DNA from: a virus
Virus record (IMG/VR): IMGVR_UViG_3300009149_000001
Location: 1-64,000 of that record
Length of the DNA: 64,000 bases
Strand: one strand, 5' to 3'
A model generated the notes under the pieces. It did not search any database and had not been told where the DNA came from. It saw only the letters and a program-made list of their open reading frames with translations. Position 1 is the first letter of the stretch; the number at the start of each line of letters is the position of its first letter. Shown piece after piece: positions 49,873-56,939 of the stretch. The position numbers and the translations under genes were made by a program.

Positions 49873-50019
49873 TTTTTTTTTATTTTTTTTAAAGTCTCAA
49901 TCCGACCATTTATATTAGCCTTTGTGATAATAAGAGTGGCGTTTAGAAGTTTGTTCCGCGTTTCCCCCCGCATAGTAGTGGGTAATACCTTTATTCCTTA
50001 CTTTAATTAATTTTAATTG

Positions 50020-50126
50020 ATAAAATCCTATAAGTCCGCCCCCGCCCGTCGCGTAGGACTTGGCGGAATGCCCGCATACGCGCTGCCCGCCGTGCCCGTG
50101 CTGCCCTTGCCCTTGGGGCGGGCACT
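50020..50126 (+). ncRNA. Candidate GC-rich structured RNA
   Basis: Starts at the second ATAAAATCCTATAAGTCC. Contains AAGTCC/GGACTT enclosing GCCCCCGCCCGTCGCGTA, and GTGCCCG/CGGGCAC enclosing a CCC/GGG inner stem. Strong GC island in AT-rich DNA. Confidence 0.4.
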
Positions 50127-50350
50127 ACATAAGCAGTTTTGGTCGGCCCTAAAATGTATATTCTTTGGGCGGGCCCTACAATAGGGGGTTTTGGTGGACT
50201 AAAATGGGGCGGTCACTACAATAGAACTCTTCACCGGCCCTAAGGTTCCTTTGTCGGGCCCTACAATAGCAGTTTGGACGTGGCCAAAAGTGCTTTACCG
50301 TCCCCCTGACCGACCGGGTCACTATATAGCAAACACAAGACATATATGAA
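50115..50350 (+). repeat. Iteron-like dispersed repeats, left cluster
   Basis: Units at about 50115, 50166, 50206, 50253 and a weaker one at 50311. Core is GGCGGGC-(A/C)CTACAATAG, then a spacer, then TTTTGGT and GGCC-TAAAATG. Spacing 40-50 bp. Two further units lie at 50864 and 50937, beyond the winged-helix gene. Confidence 0.6.
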
Positions 50351-50462
50351 CCACAGCAGGCCTATACGCAGCTATATAGAACTATATAGTTAAGGCGGGT
50401 AAAGTGTTCCACCGATTAGTCAGAGGAAAATATTTATATAGTAGTTTTGTTAATAATATGTA

Positions 50463-50807
50463 ATGACAAATCAAGTAAAAGTTCCAATGGGTCCAGTTGA
50501 GGCAAAACCTGCAACTAAGACTATTGGGGCAAAGAAAGGCGTAGTAGAGTCATTTGAGGACTTAAAGGGACAACAAGTACCAACCGGTGCAGAAATGTCT
50601 ACAGGTTCTAATGGGGCTTTAATCGTCAAAATCTTTCAGGCATATCCTGACACTGTATTCACACAGAGACAGTTCGTGGACAGATTGGACATTTCAAATC
50701 CGTTCGTCAACCACATTCTACACGGGCTAATGAAAAAGGGCATTGTGAGCAGAGTCGGCAGTCCTAGAAAGTACTATTATTCATTAGTAGTCAAATCGGT
50801 CCAATAG
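50463..50807 (+). CDS. Winged-helix regulator C
   Basis: 114 residues. N-terminal linker (MTNQVKVPMGPVEAKP...), then DTVFTQRQFVDRLDISNPFV and NHILHGLMKKGIVSRVGSP with YYYSL as wing, homologous to 46637 and 49594. It lies between the two repeat clusters, so it is the best candidate for binding them (Rep-like or regulator). TATA TATTTATATAG about 26 nt upstream; stop followed by GGCCTTTTTTTT. Confidence 0.8.
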   Translation: MTNQVKVPMGPVEAKPATKTIGAKKGVVESFEDLKGQQVPTGAEMSTGSNGALIVKIFQAYPDTVFTQRQFVDRLDISNPFVNHILHGLMKKGIVSRVGSPRKYYYSLVVKSVQ

Positions 50808-51040
50808 GGCCTTTTTTTTATTTACGGTAGAGGGGGCACCTAGGGCATTAGTTATTCCTACTTAGCGGACACTACATAAGGGATTTTGGTGTGGCCAGAA
50901 TTCATTGTGGTTTATAGGGGCAACAGATGTCTAGTAAGGGCGAGCAATACAACAGCGATTTCATTGTGGCCAAAAATTACTATTTTTCCCCCGATTATCA
51001 ATATAATAATATTTATATATTAGTAAAAGAATATATAGTA
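50808..51040. repeat. Non-coding spacer with iteron-like repeats, right cluster
   Basis: T-tract terminator at 50811, then units TAGCGGACACTACATAAG...TTTTGGTGTGGCC at 50864 and GGGCGAGCAATACAACAG...CATTGTGGCC at 50937, then an A/T-rich promoter AATATTTATATATTAG at 51003-51020. Confidence 0.55.
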
Positions 51041-51088
51041 ATGACAAATAGAAATAGAAAAGTCCTAAGGAGCACCAAGGCATGCTGA
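51041..51088 (+). CDS. 15-residue leader peptide
   Basis: MTNRNRKVLRSTKAC. It has promoter spacing for a leaderless mRNA (TATA centre about 23 nt upstream) and the same MTN start as the winged-helix paralogs. Its TGA overlaps the ATG of 51082, so it may be a leader for that gene. Confidence 0.4.
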   Translation: MTNRNRKVLRSTKAC

Positions 51089-51324
51089 ACGATTACGTTA
51101 TAGATCAAGCAATGTTTGACTGTGGCGAGATTATCAGTTATGCAATGGTAATGCGTAGAGAGCTAATAAAGGCAATGAAAGATACTACAGATCTTGCAGA
51201 TTCAGTCTGTGAGATCATGGATGACTATCTTCCGGCCATTATGAGTACGGCTATGAAAATCAATGCAGAGCACCAAGAGGACATGAAAAACCTACTAGAA
51301 CACAAGTGTGAGGGCAACCTATGA
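51082..51324 (+). CDS. Hypothetical helical protein
   Basis: 80 residues, all-helical, Met-rich (MLNDYVIDQAMFDCGEIISY...). First full gene of a chain of overlapping small genes ending near 52616. No family. Confidence 0.6.
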   Translation: MLNDYVIDQAMFDCGEIISYAMVMRRELIKAMKDTTDLADSVCEIMDDYLPAIMSTAMKINAEHQEDMKNLLEHKCEGNL

Positions 51325-51686
51325 TCACTGTGGACGGTATGAGTCAAGCTGACTTAATCAAGTCGTTTGCTGGCTTAGAACAAACCGAGTTACCTACTAG
51401 AGGTGAAGTTAAATCACTCAAGTCACAGGGTAAAGTCAAGTCAAAGCGTCGTATTGCGATGATTCCAAAGCACAGAAAACCATCACAGGTTTCTGGTCAC
51501 AATTTGAACAAACGAATTGAGGCAGCAGACAAGCTATGGAAGAACACATGGATGTCACAACGAGGTGTCTTATTAAGACACGTTGGAGTCCAGTTCGACG
51601 AAGAGATGACAGCTTTAGCAAACTGTGTCGAGTGTCCCCAAATCGTGGTAGACTTTTTTATGAACCACGGAGGTCTAAAGAGATGA
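51321..51686 (+). CDS. Hypothetical basic protein
   Basis: 121 residues; central basic patch (GKVKSKRRIAMIPKHRKPS) and a Cys pair near the end. ATGA coupling on both ends. Opposite-strand frames here are shadows. Confidence 0.55.
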   Translation: MITVDGMSQADLIKSFAGLEQTELPTRGEVKSLKSQGKVKSKRRIAMIPKHRKPSQVSGHNLNKRIEAADKLWKNTWMSQRGVLLRHVGVQFDEEMTALANCVECPQIVVDFFMNHGGLKR

Positions 51687-51778
51687 CCGATGAATATCAA
51701 GTTAGATCAGACATGGAACAAGTTAGAGCTATCATAGCAATGATAACTATTCCTTGTCTAAAGAGGAGGGAGGCATGA
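51683..51778 (+). CDS. Hypothetical small protein
   Basis: 31 residues (MTDEYQVRSDMEQVRAIIAM...), helical, ATGA overlaps with both neighbours. Confidence 0.45.
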   Translation: MTDEYQVRSDMEQVRAIIAMITIPCLKRREA

Positions 51779-52074
51779 AGAGCTTTCCTAGTAAGTACAA
51801 AGGCAAGTGCAATACTTGCAATGGACCTATTCCAGCGGGCACCATGATCAACTGGTCCCGTGAATTAGGGGCATTCCATGTCAATTGTGAAGTCATTATT
51901 GATGGCAAATCACAGCAAACATTGGCAGATGAATGGGATCGTGAACACGCCAACGAACCAACTTGTTTAGATCGTTTCGAGGCAATGAGAGTCGATCCAG
52001 TGTACAAAGATGTACCAGAAGATGCAATCTATACCTATGCATCCCAGGATACGAGGAGGAATCCATACCGATGA
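51775..52074 (+). CDS. Zinc-finger protein
   Basis: 99 residues from ATG 51775. YKGKCNTCNGPIPAGTMINW and HVNC make the zinc finger common in viral small proteins of the PARP/ligase-associated-like type. Helical acidic C-terminus. Coupled to both neighbours. Confidence 0.65.
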   Translation: MKSFPSKYKGKCNTCNGPIPAGTMINWSRELGAFHVNCEVIIDGKSQQTLADEWDREHANEPTCLDRFEAMRVDPVYKDVPEDAIYTYASQDTRRNPYR

Positions 52075-52223
52075 CTCGTATCATGTGTGGTATTCATGGG
52101 GAGGTTGAGTCAACTACATGGGAAGGGGAACAAGTATGTCCTTGGCATCAAAGAGTGTCACAGTCCGAAGAAGGACCTGTCTTCATGTACGAAGAGTTCA
52201 ATCAGGATGGGGAAGAATGGTAG
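52071..52223 (+). CDS. Zinc-binding small protein
   Basis: 50 residues: CGIHGEVE then CPWHQ, a C/H zinc knuckle pair; acidic end. ATGA coupling upstream. Confidence 0.5.
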   Translation: MTRIMCGIHGEVESTTWEGEQVCPWHQRVSQSEEGPVFMYEEFNQDGEEW

Positions 52224-52276
52224 CACCACCCCTTAACATAGGAGAGAGAGAGGAGGACGGAGTCGTCCTTCAATGA
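52217..52276 (+). CDS. 19-residue ORF in chain
   Basis: MVAPPLNIGEREEDGVVLQ, linking two coupled genes by overlaps. May only serve re-initiation. Confidence 0.25.
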   Translation: MVAPPLNIGEREEDGVVLQ

Positions 52277-52368
52277 CCTTCAAACTTTTTTCTTATCATT
52301 TCATGCGAGTGTTCGAAGGAACATTCATTTTCACTAATGACGAGTTAGAGGAGGTGGGACTAGGATAG
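52273..52368 (+). CDS. Hypothetical small protein
   Basis: 31 residues (MTFKLFSYHFMRVFEGTFIF...). Its TAG overlaps the putative ATA start of the next ORF (GGATAGAC). Confidence 0.4.
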   Translation: MTFKLFSYHFMRVFEGTFIFTNDELEEVGLG

Positions 52369-52616
52369 ACGAACCATCACGAGTCGAATATAGTGGATAT
52401 GGCTACGACCACCACGGTATAGCAGTTACAGTAACACTTGAGGACATTGGCAAATATGCTGAAGAAGTCAAGAAAGAACTAAAGGAGACACATCCTGAGG
52501 GGTACACTGTAGCTACCATGATAGCTCAAACCGGGCTTTTCAAGTTACAAGATAACTTACCGTCGTGGTTAGACATAGACACGTCGGACTGTATGGAAAC
52601 ATACAGTGTCGACTGA
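52365..52616 (+). CDS. Hypothetical protein with apparent ATA start
   Basis: The frame is coding-like for 83 residues (IDEPSRVEYSGYGYDHHGIA...EEVKKELKETHPEGYTV) but has no ATG, GTG or TTG between the upstream in-frame TGA and Met 52. ATA 52365 overlaps the TAG of the preceding gene just as ATG overlaps TGA elsewhere in this chain. A sequencing error is the alternative. Confidence 0.5.
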   Translation: MDEPSRVEYSGYGYDHHGIAVTVTLEDIGKYAEEVKKELKETHPEGYTVATMIAQTGLFKLQDNLPSWLDIDTSDCMETYSVD

Positions 52617-52666
52617 CGGCCTACTTTATATACATAGGGCAGGTAAATCTTGCCTAAATTTCAGTA

Positions 52667-52963
52667 ATGGAAGACACAGAATTACGAGACGCATACTGCG
52701 ACCTACTAAAGGCGATGTGTCACTTCAAAATCCAGGACAACAACTTAGTCATTACAATTGACTATAGTGATCCAGGGTTTGCGGAGTGGGACTATCTCAA
52801 ACTCACAGACAAGGCCTACAAGGAGACCATGAAAATGCTTTCAGAAGAAGGCAAGAAGATCTCTGATTGGGTCAGTGAGAACTTTAGAGTCAAGTATGTC
52901 GTACGCAAACCATGTAACTGTCATGTACATCATGACGAAGAATGTGACTCACTATCAATGTGA
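52667..52963 (+). CDS. Hypothetical protein
   Basis: 98 residues with a Cys/His cluster at the C-terminus (CNCHVHHDEECD). TATA TACTTTATATACATAG lies about 37 nt upstream, so a short leader is expected. Followed by a T-tract at 52972. Confidence 0.65.
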   Translation: MEDTELRDAYCDLLKAMCHFKIQDNNLVITIDYSDPGFAEWDYLKLTDKAYKETMKMLSEEGKKISDWVSENFRVKYVVRKPCNCHVHHDEECDSLSM

Positions 52964-52980
52964 GCTACACCTTTTTTTCC

Positions 52981-53184
52981 TTGTCAAATATAACAGATCA
53001 TACAAGAGAGTGTCTTTGTCAAGATTGTGATAATGCTAAGGCTACGTTCTCATACGAACAGAGTCATGATGCAGATCCAATACTAATGGCAGTAGCACTG
53101 TTGTTAGATACACTTGATGTCAACAGCTGTACAGTTGTGGGCTATCGAGGCAATCATTGGACTATCGAGGATAGCAGAGGATGA
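52981..53184 (+). CDS. Hypothetical small protein
   Basis: 67 residues from TTG 52981, just after the T-tract; a GTG at 52960 is possible but lies before that tract. CLCQDCDNAK is a Cys cluster. Coupled by ATGA to the next gene. Confidence 0.5.
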   Translation: MSNITDHTRECLCQDCDNAKATFSYEQSHDADPILMAVALLLDTLDVNSCTVVGYRGNHWTIEDSRG

Positions 53185-53372
53185 CTAGTAGTACATTAGT
53201 CAAACCAGTCTTCCCCGAAATTCCAGACAAAGACGCAAAAGAATTACTTGTCGAACTCTATGTCACTAGTGGCAGAAAGAGAGGAGCAAGACACACAGCT
53301 GACGGTACCAACTGTCCTAAGCATAGGAGAAACTGGTATCTCAAATCCAAAGGAATGCCTACGGGCTTCTAA
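53181..53372 (+). CDS. Small basic protein
   Basis: 63 residues. GRKRGARHTADGTNCPKHRRNWYLK is a C/H-containing basic stretch (residues 33-57) resembling small DNA-binding proteins. T-tract after the stop. Confidence 0.55.
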   Translation: MTSSTLVKPVFPEIPDKDAKELLVELYVTSGRKRGARHTADGTNCPKHRRNWYLKSKGMPTGF

Positions 53373-53452
53373 TTTCTTTTTTTCCTAAGTGTGGCAGTAG
53401 ATAAATATTTAAATATAATAAAAAGAAATAATAGTATCAATAAATAATACTT

Positions 53453-53605
53453 ATGAGCGAAGCACAAACGTCATTATTCGTTAAGTTAAGTTCAGATAGG
53501 CATGTAAAACTAAAGACCTATACAGCTCTAAACGGTCAATCGATGGTACAAGTCATCGAGGACTGGATAGACACATTGAACTTTAACTTTAAGAAAAATG
53601 ACTGA
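53453..53605 (+). CDS. Ribbon-helix-helix DNA-binding protein
   Basis: 50 residues: LFVKLSSDRHVKLKTYTALN gives the strand and first helix, GQSMVQVIEDWID the second, a standard RHH fold seen in many archaeal viruses. Preceded by an A/T promoter region (AATATTTAAATATAATAAA). Overlaps the next gene. Confidence 0.8.
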   Translation: MSEAQTSLFVKLSSDRHVKLKTYTALNGQSMVQVIEDWIDTLNFNFKKND

Positions 53606-53990
53606 AATAATAAGGGCTAATGCGGAATATTCATTAGGTCCAGGAGATTACAGCAGGTGTGAGTATTGTAAAAACAATGCTAAACACACTCATGGCAGTG
53701 ATCCTCAACCTATCAATATGAAACCATTAAGCAGATACAAAATGATCAGTGAGCTTAAGAAGTTTTGTGATGAAGGCGAACAAGCCTTCTTCAAAAAATC
53801 AGAAGAGTTCGAAGGTCAGGAATCTGGAACAGGTATATGGACTGGCGGTGAAGGAAGTCCATCCAAAGATGAGATGGGCTTGTGGAACTACTGGGGAGAA
53901 AACCATCCAGAGATTGATCAATTCCTCGAGACGAGGGGTTGGTACCAAGAATGGTATGATGCAGGAACAGTTATGCTGTATCCCATCTAA
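53598..53990 (+). CDS. Hypothetical protein
   Basis: 130 residues. N-terminal CEYCKNNAKHTHG may bind metal; the middle is acidic; the C-terminus has WNYWGENHPEIDQFLETRGWYQ. No family recognised. T-tract after stop. Confidence 0.6.
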   Translation: MTEIIRANAEYSLGPGDYSRCEYCKNNAKHTHGSDPQPINMKPLSRYKMISELKKFCDEGEQAFFKKSEEFEGQESGTGIWTGGEGSPSKDEMGLWNYWGENHPEIDQFLETRGWYQEWYDAGTVMLYPI

Positions 53991-54001
53991 CCTATTTTTT
54001 C

Positions 54002-54202
54002 TTGCAAACATATATAGACAGTACGGGTAATGATACAGGTATCATTATCCACAAACCAGAGCCTACTATGTATACAATGGTGAATGGATATCGCATCAAA
54101 AATTGGTGTGGATTCGGTTCAAAGTGTCCAGATAGGTGTCTCTTTCTCTCACACCCAGAGGTGTTGGAGGAAATATTCGATTCAGAGCGTAACAACCTCT
54201 AA
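54002..54202 (+). CDS. Hypothetical small protein, start uncertain
   Basis: 66 residues from TTG 54002 directly after the T-tract, or shorter from ATG 54068. CGFGSKCPDRCLFLSHPE contains three Cys and a His near the C-terminus. Confidence 0.45.
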   Translation: MQTYIDSTGNDTGIIIHKPEPTMYTMVNGYRIKNWCGFGSKCPDRCLFLSHPEVLEEIFDSERNNL

Positions 54203-54216
54203 TCACTTTTTTACTT

Positions 54217-54411
54217 ATGGAAACTAAACACGCACAAGCTATCAGGGAGACACAATGGTGTCTTCAAGAGGCATATAAGGAAGCAATACGAGTCAGTGGT
54301 ATAACAGATTGGTCTGATCACGAACAAGAAGACAAGGTGTTATTAAATAGACACGTTGAAGTCTTGCAAGTAGAAATTGCAAAGATGCTTCAAACAGCAC
54401 TTCACAGTTAA
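54217..54411 (+). CDS. Hypothetical helical protein
   Basis: 64 residues, amphipathic helices throughout. Preceded by CACTTTTTTACTT. No family. Confidence 0.5.
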   Translation: METKHAQAIRETQWCLQEAYKEAIRVSGITDWSDHEQEDKVLLNRHVEVLQVEIAKMLQTALHS

Positions 54412-54633
54412 CATAGTTCCCAAACTTGAGCAAGTTCTACGACGACAGTCGTTACTAAGAACCTCTACGATCGAGTCGGAACGGTTAAACAACGTATTAG
54501 GAACAAATCCGGTATAAACTACAAGACACTATCCCTGTATGTAATACAGATAAGGACAAAGTTATGCCTAAACTTCCGAAGAAGTTCCACTCCAGAGTTA
54601 AGCGATGAAGGAGTAGGGCCGGAGATTACAGTA
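54412..54633. other. 222-bp gap
   Basis: No ORF with a normal start. One frame in phase with the gene at 54634 is open back to a TGA at about 54428, reading KNLYDRVGTVKQRIRNKSG, but lacks ATG/GTG/TTG. Either an N-terminal extension with an odd start or non-coding. Confidence 0.4.
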
Positions 54634-54936
54634 ATGAATATATCAGACATTATAGACGAGTGCTATAAGTGTGAACCATATCGCAAGCTTGAGAGAGCTT
54701 GTCTAAATGGTCCTGTGAAATACGAATATTCGTGTTCAGAGGAAACACAAGAAGCACTCGAAGAAGCTGATCCAACAGGTAGAGCGTTGGAGGCAAAGTG
54801 TACAAACTTAGCAGAAGTACAGGCAGCAGATGCAATCAGTGAAGAAGCATTGCACAAGCATGTTCTCGTTTGTACAGAGCATGGATGTACTCTATTAAGA
54901 GAGTATAGACACGAGCTAAAAGTTCCGGGTTATTAA
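54634..54936 (+). CDS. Hypothetical Cys-containing protein
   Basis: 100 residues, helical and acidic, CYKC near the start and CTEHGC near the end. No family. See the gap entry for a possible longer N-terminus. Confidence 0.6.
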   Translation: MNISDIIDECYKCEPYRKLERACLNGPVKYEYSCSEETQEALEEADPTGRALEAKCTNLAEVQAADAISEEALHKHVLVCTEHGCTLLREYRHELKVPGY

Positions 54937-54988
54937 CCCACATTTTTGATGAACGTATCAACGATTCATAACGGAGGATACTAACGGT

Positions 54989-55372
54989 ATGAAAGTACCT
55001 GCAGCATTCTTCGAAGTTAGCCCTCACTGGGCTAAAGCAATTAGTGAAGCAAAGACAGTAAAAGAACTATCTGGCAATAAAGATAGTGGCGGATCAGTCC
55101 GAGAATTTGGCGATCGCTCTATTCAAAATGCACAGAGCTGTATAGTCGGCGAAGCACACCACAATACATTCAAGTGGGGTAGCTGCCAAGAATGCGATGC
55201 ATTCAGCAGTCGATTCGGTGACATTCTCACAGGAGAATTAGACACCAAAGGCAATAGAAAACAACAGTTAGTTCAAAATATCACTGACTTCACATCTCAT
55301 TGGAGAGAGGAGCACAATCCTTTAGTTCACTTAGACATTGAAACTGAAGATGAGCTTCCAGTCATACCTTGA
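54989..55372 (+). CDS. Hypothetical protein
   Basis: 127 residues. One of few genes here with a Shine-Dalgarno-like GGAGG, some 13-17 nt before the ATG. Central CIVGEAHHNTFKWGSCQECDAF (residues 51-72) may bind metal. Its TGA overlaps the next TTG. Confidence 0.6.
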   Translation: MKVPAAFFEVSPHWAKAISEAKTVKELSGNKDSGGSVREFGDRSIQNAQSCIVGEAHHNTFKWGSCQECDAFSSRFGDILTGELDTKGNRKQQLVQNITDFTSHWREEHNPLVHLDIETEDELPVIP

Positions 55373-55647
55373 ATAGTGTGACATCCAAACTTTTTATTAA
55401 AAGTTTCGAGACATTGCTTAAAGGTTATAACGACTCATACGGTCGAATGACAGATGACAACATGACAAAACTTGTTCCAACCGTCAAGAAAGACGGTGAC
55501 AACTATAACATATGGAATACAGATGATCGAGTAATGGGTCACGTGTTAATCGAATTAGTCATAGCTGCAACAAAACATATGTGCGGTGGCTCATACTATG
55601 TCGATTATAACCAAACAGCCAAGAGATTGGAAATCCATATTTTTTAA
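55369..55647 (+). CDS. Hypothetical protein
   Basis: 92 residues from TTG 55369. Mixed alpha/beta, no motif. Stop is embedded in TTTTTTAAGG, a possible terminator. Confidence 0.55.
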   Translation: MNSVTSKLFIKSFETLLKGYNDSYGRMTDDNMTKLVPTVKKDGDNYNIWNTDDRVMGHVLIELVIAATKHMCGGSYYVDYNQTAKRLEIHIF

Positions 55648-56343
55648 GGCCCAGAGTACTAACACTACCTGGAATGTTTTAAAGAAAGACACAGCGACCT
55701 CGACTTGATTTCGAGCGAGAGTTCCTGGGGAGACAGAGTAAGCTAGTCAAATGATTAGTCCTACCCCTTCCGAATATACAATGAGCGATCTAGTTCAGCC
55801 AAAAACATACCTAACTCTGATCATAAACGGATAATGCCGCATGAACAGCAGTACACACTAGTGGGATAAGTTGGTTGCTTCCCATACAGGCAGAATGACC
55901 TCGTTTGAGTATAATAGAGAATGGTCAAGTGAGTTAAGGGCATCTATGCCACCGTCGATTAGGACCTTAAACCGACGATATTAAATAGATAGCGTGCATA
56001 CTCTTACAAAAAGGCGCGTACGGCGAATCAGTAAATACTTTTGTATGGATGTAATAGATTCAGTCAGGAGGTTGAAGGCACATCACCAACAACCTTAGGC
56101 TGGGTCGATGATTTATAGTCATTAAGATGTAGCAGTTGCAACTGTGCGAACTGAGATAACTTCTTTCGTGGCAGGTGTATTAAAGCAGAGGCCTTGTGGA
56201 GCGGGGTATGAGCAACAACAACTCATAATCCGTGTCGAAACATGGTTGCTGGGGAGATCACCTTTCACCACTTCTATTAAACACCTTTAACCTATTATGG
56301 ACATTAGATAAATCTTTATATAATATAAAAATTAATAATACTT
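55648..56343. other. Long non-coding region
   Basis: About 690 bp without a credible ORF. Contains stems CTCGA/TCGAG (about 55705), CGTCG/CGACG (about 55953-55977), AGGTTG/CAACCT (56069/56090), the palindrome CAGTTGCAACTG (56133) and TATGAG/CTCATA with a CAACAACAA loop (56207-56227). It ends in a strong promoter CTTTATATAATATAAA for the next gene. It could encode regulatory RNA or an origin. Confidence 0.6.
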
Positions 56344-56637
56344 ATGAAAGAAAAATCCGAGAGCTCGGTAATAGCTTCTTTCAAAGAACTAGAGGGTCAA
56401 ACACCTGTTGTGTCACAATCAGCAGGCCAATTGATTCTATCTATTGCAAAGAAAGCACCTAAAACAGCTTTCAACCAAAAGATGTTCAGAGAAAAAATGC
56501 TAGAGATTGAAGGAGCTGCAACAAGCAATCCTGCAATTAATGGAGCCTTAAGAAAATTAGCCGATGGTGGTCTTATCGAAAGAGAAGTCCAAGGGAAGCA
56601 TGTCTTTTACAGACATATTAAAGCAACAACAAAATAG
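56344..56637 (+). CDS. Winged-helix regulator D
   Basis: 97 residues with the same layout as regulators A-C: an N-terminal FKELEGQ resembling their FxDL(K/E)(G/D/N)Q, then KTAFNQKMFREKMLE, NGALRKLADGGLIEREVQG and a YRH wing. TATA CTTTATATAATAT 26 nt upstream; T-tract downstream at 56670. Confidence 0.75.
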   Translation: MKEKSESSVIASFKELEGQTPVVSQSAGQLILSIAKKAPKTAFNQKMFREKMLEIEGAATSNPAINGALRKLADGGLIEREVQGKHVFYRHIKATTK

Positions 56638-56684
56638 TCAAAGTCAAGTAAAACTTAAACTTTGAATTATTTTTTTTTTTAATT

Positions 56685-56939
56685 ATGAGCGTTAAAAATA
56701 ATATTAGCATATTGGGTGTTGGATCCATTATTATTGGTCTTATATCATGGTCATTTAGTCTATGGGTAGAAGGTTTCTACTTCATACTAATTGGTCTTGC
56801 TATGGCAGTAATCCAGATGTTCTGGGGTACTTCAGGCAAATTCCAAGAAGTATTGGATAAGCACACAGGTGCATATGATCATGAACTTAGTAACAGTCCA
56901 AAGGACAAACCAACAAAGCCACAGAGGAGACAGTGGTAG
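56685..56939 (+). CDS. Small membrane protein
   Basis: 84 residues with two transmembrane helices (about 9-26 and 30-48) and a basic tail. Its end overlaps the HerA-like gene by 7 nt, so the products may form a membrane complex. Confidence 0.65.
   Translation: MSVKNNISILGVGSIIIGLISWSFSLWVEGFYFILIGLAMAVIQMFWGTSGKFQEVLDKHTGAYDHELSNSPKDKPTKPQRRQW

Larger units (their letters stand above)
49873..50462. other. 590-bp non-coding stretch with right-facing TATA, GC hairpins and repeats
   Basis: T-tract; right-facing CCGACCATTTATATTAGCC at 49902, with a weak 24-codon GTG frame at 49936; the 18-mer repeat at 50020; stems AAGTCC/GGACTT (50032/50056) and GTGCCCG/CGGGCAC (50094/50119); four to five copies of a degenerate 40-bp repeat at 50115-50350; and the promoter TATTTATATAG of the gene at 50463. 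Confidence 0.6.

Noticed and set aside
49936-50010. 24-codon GTG ORF 25 nt after a TATA
   Set aside because: Spacing fits a leaderless start but the peptide has no coding support; noted only in the spacer entry.
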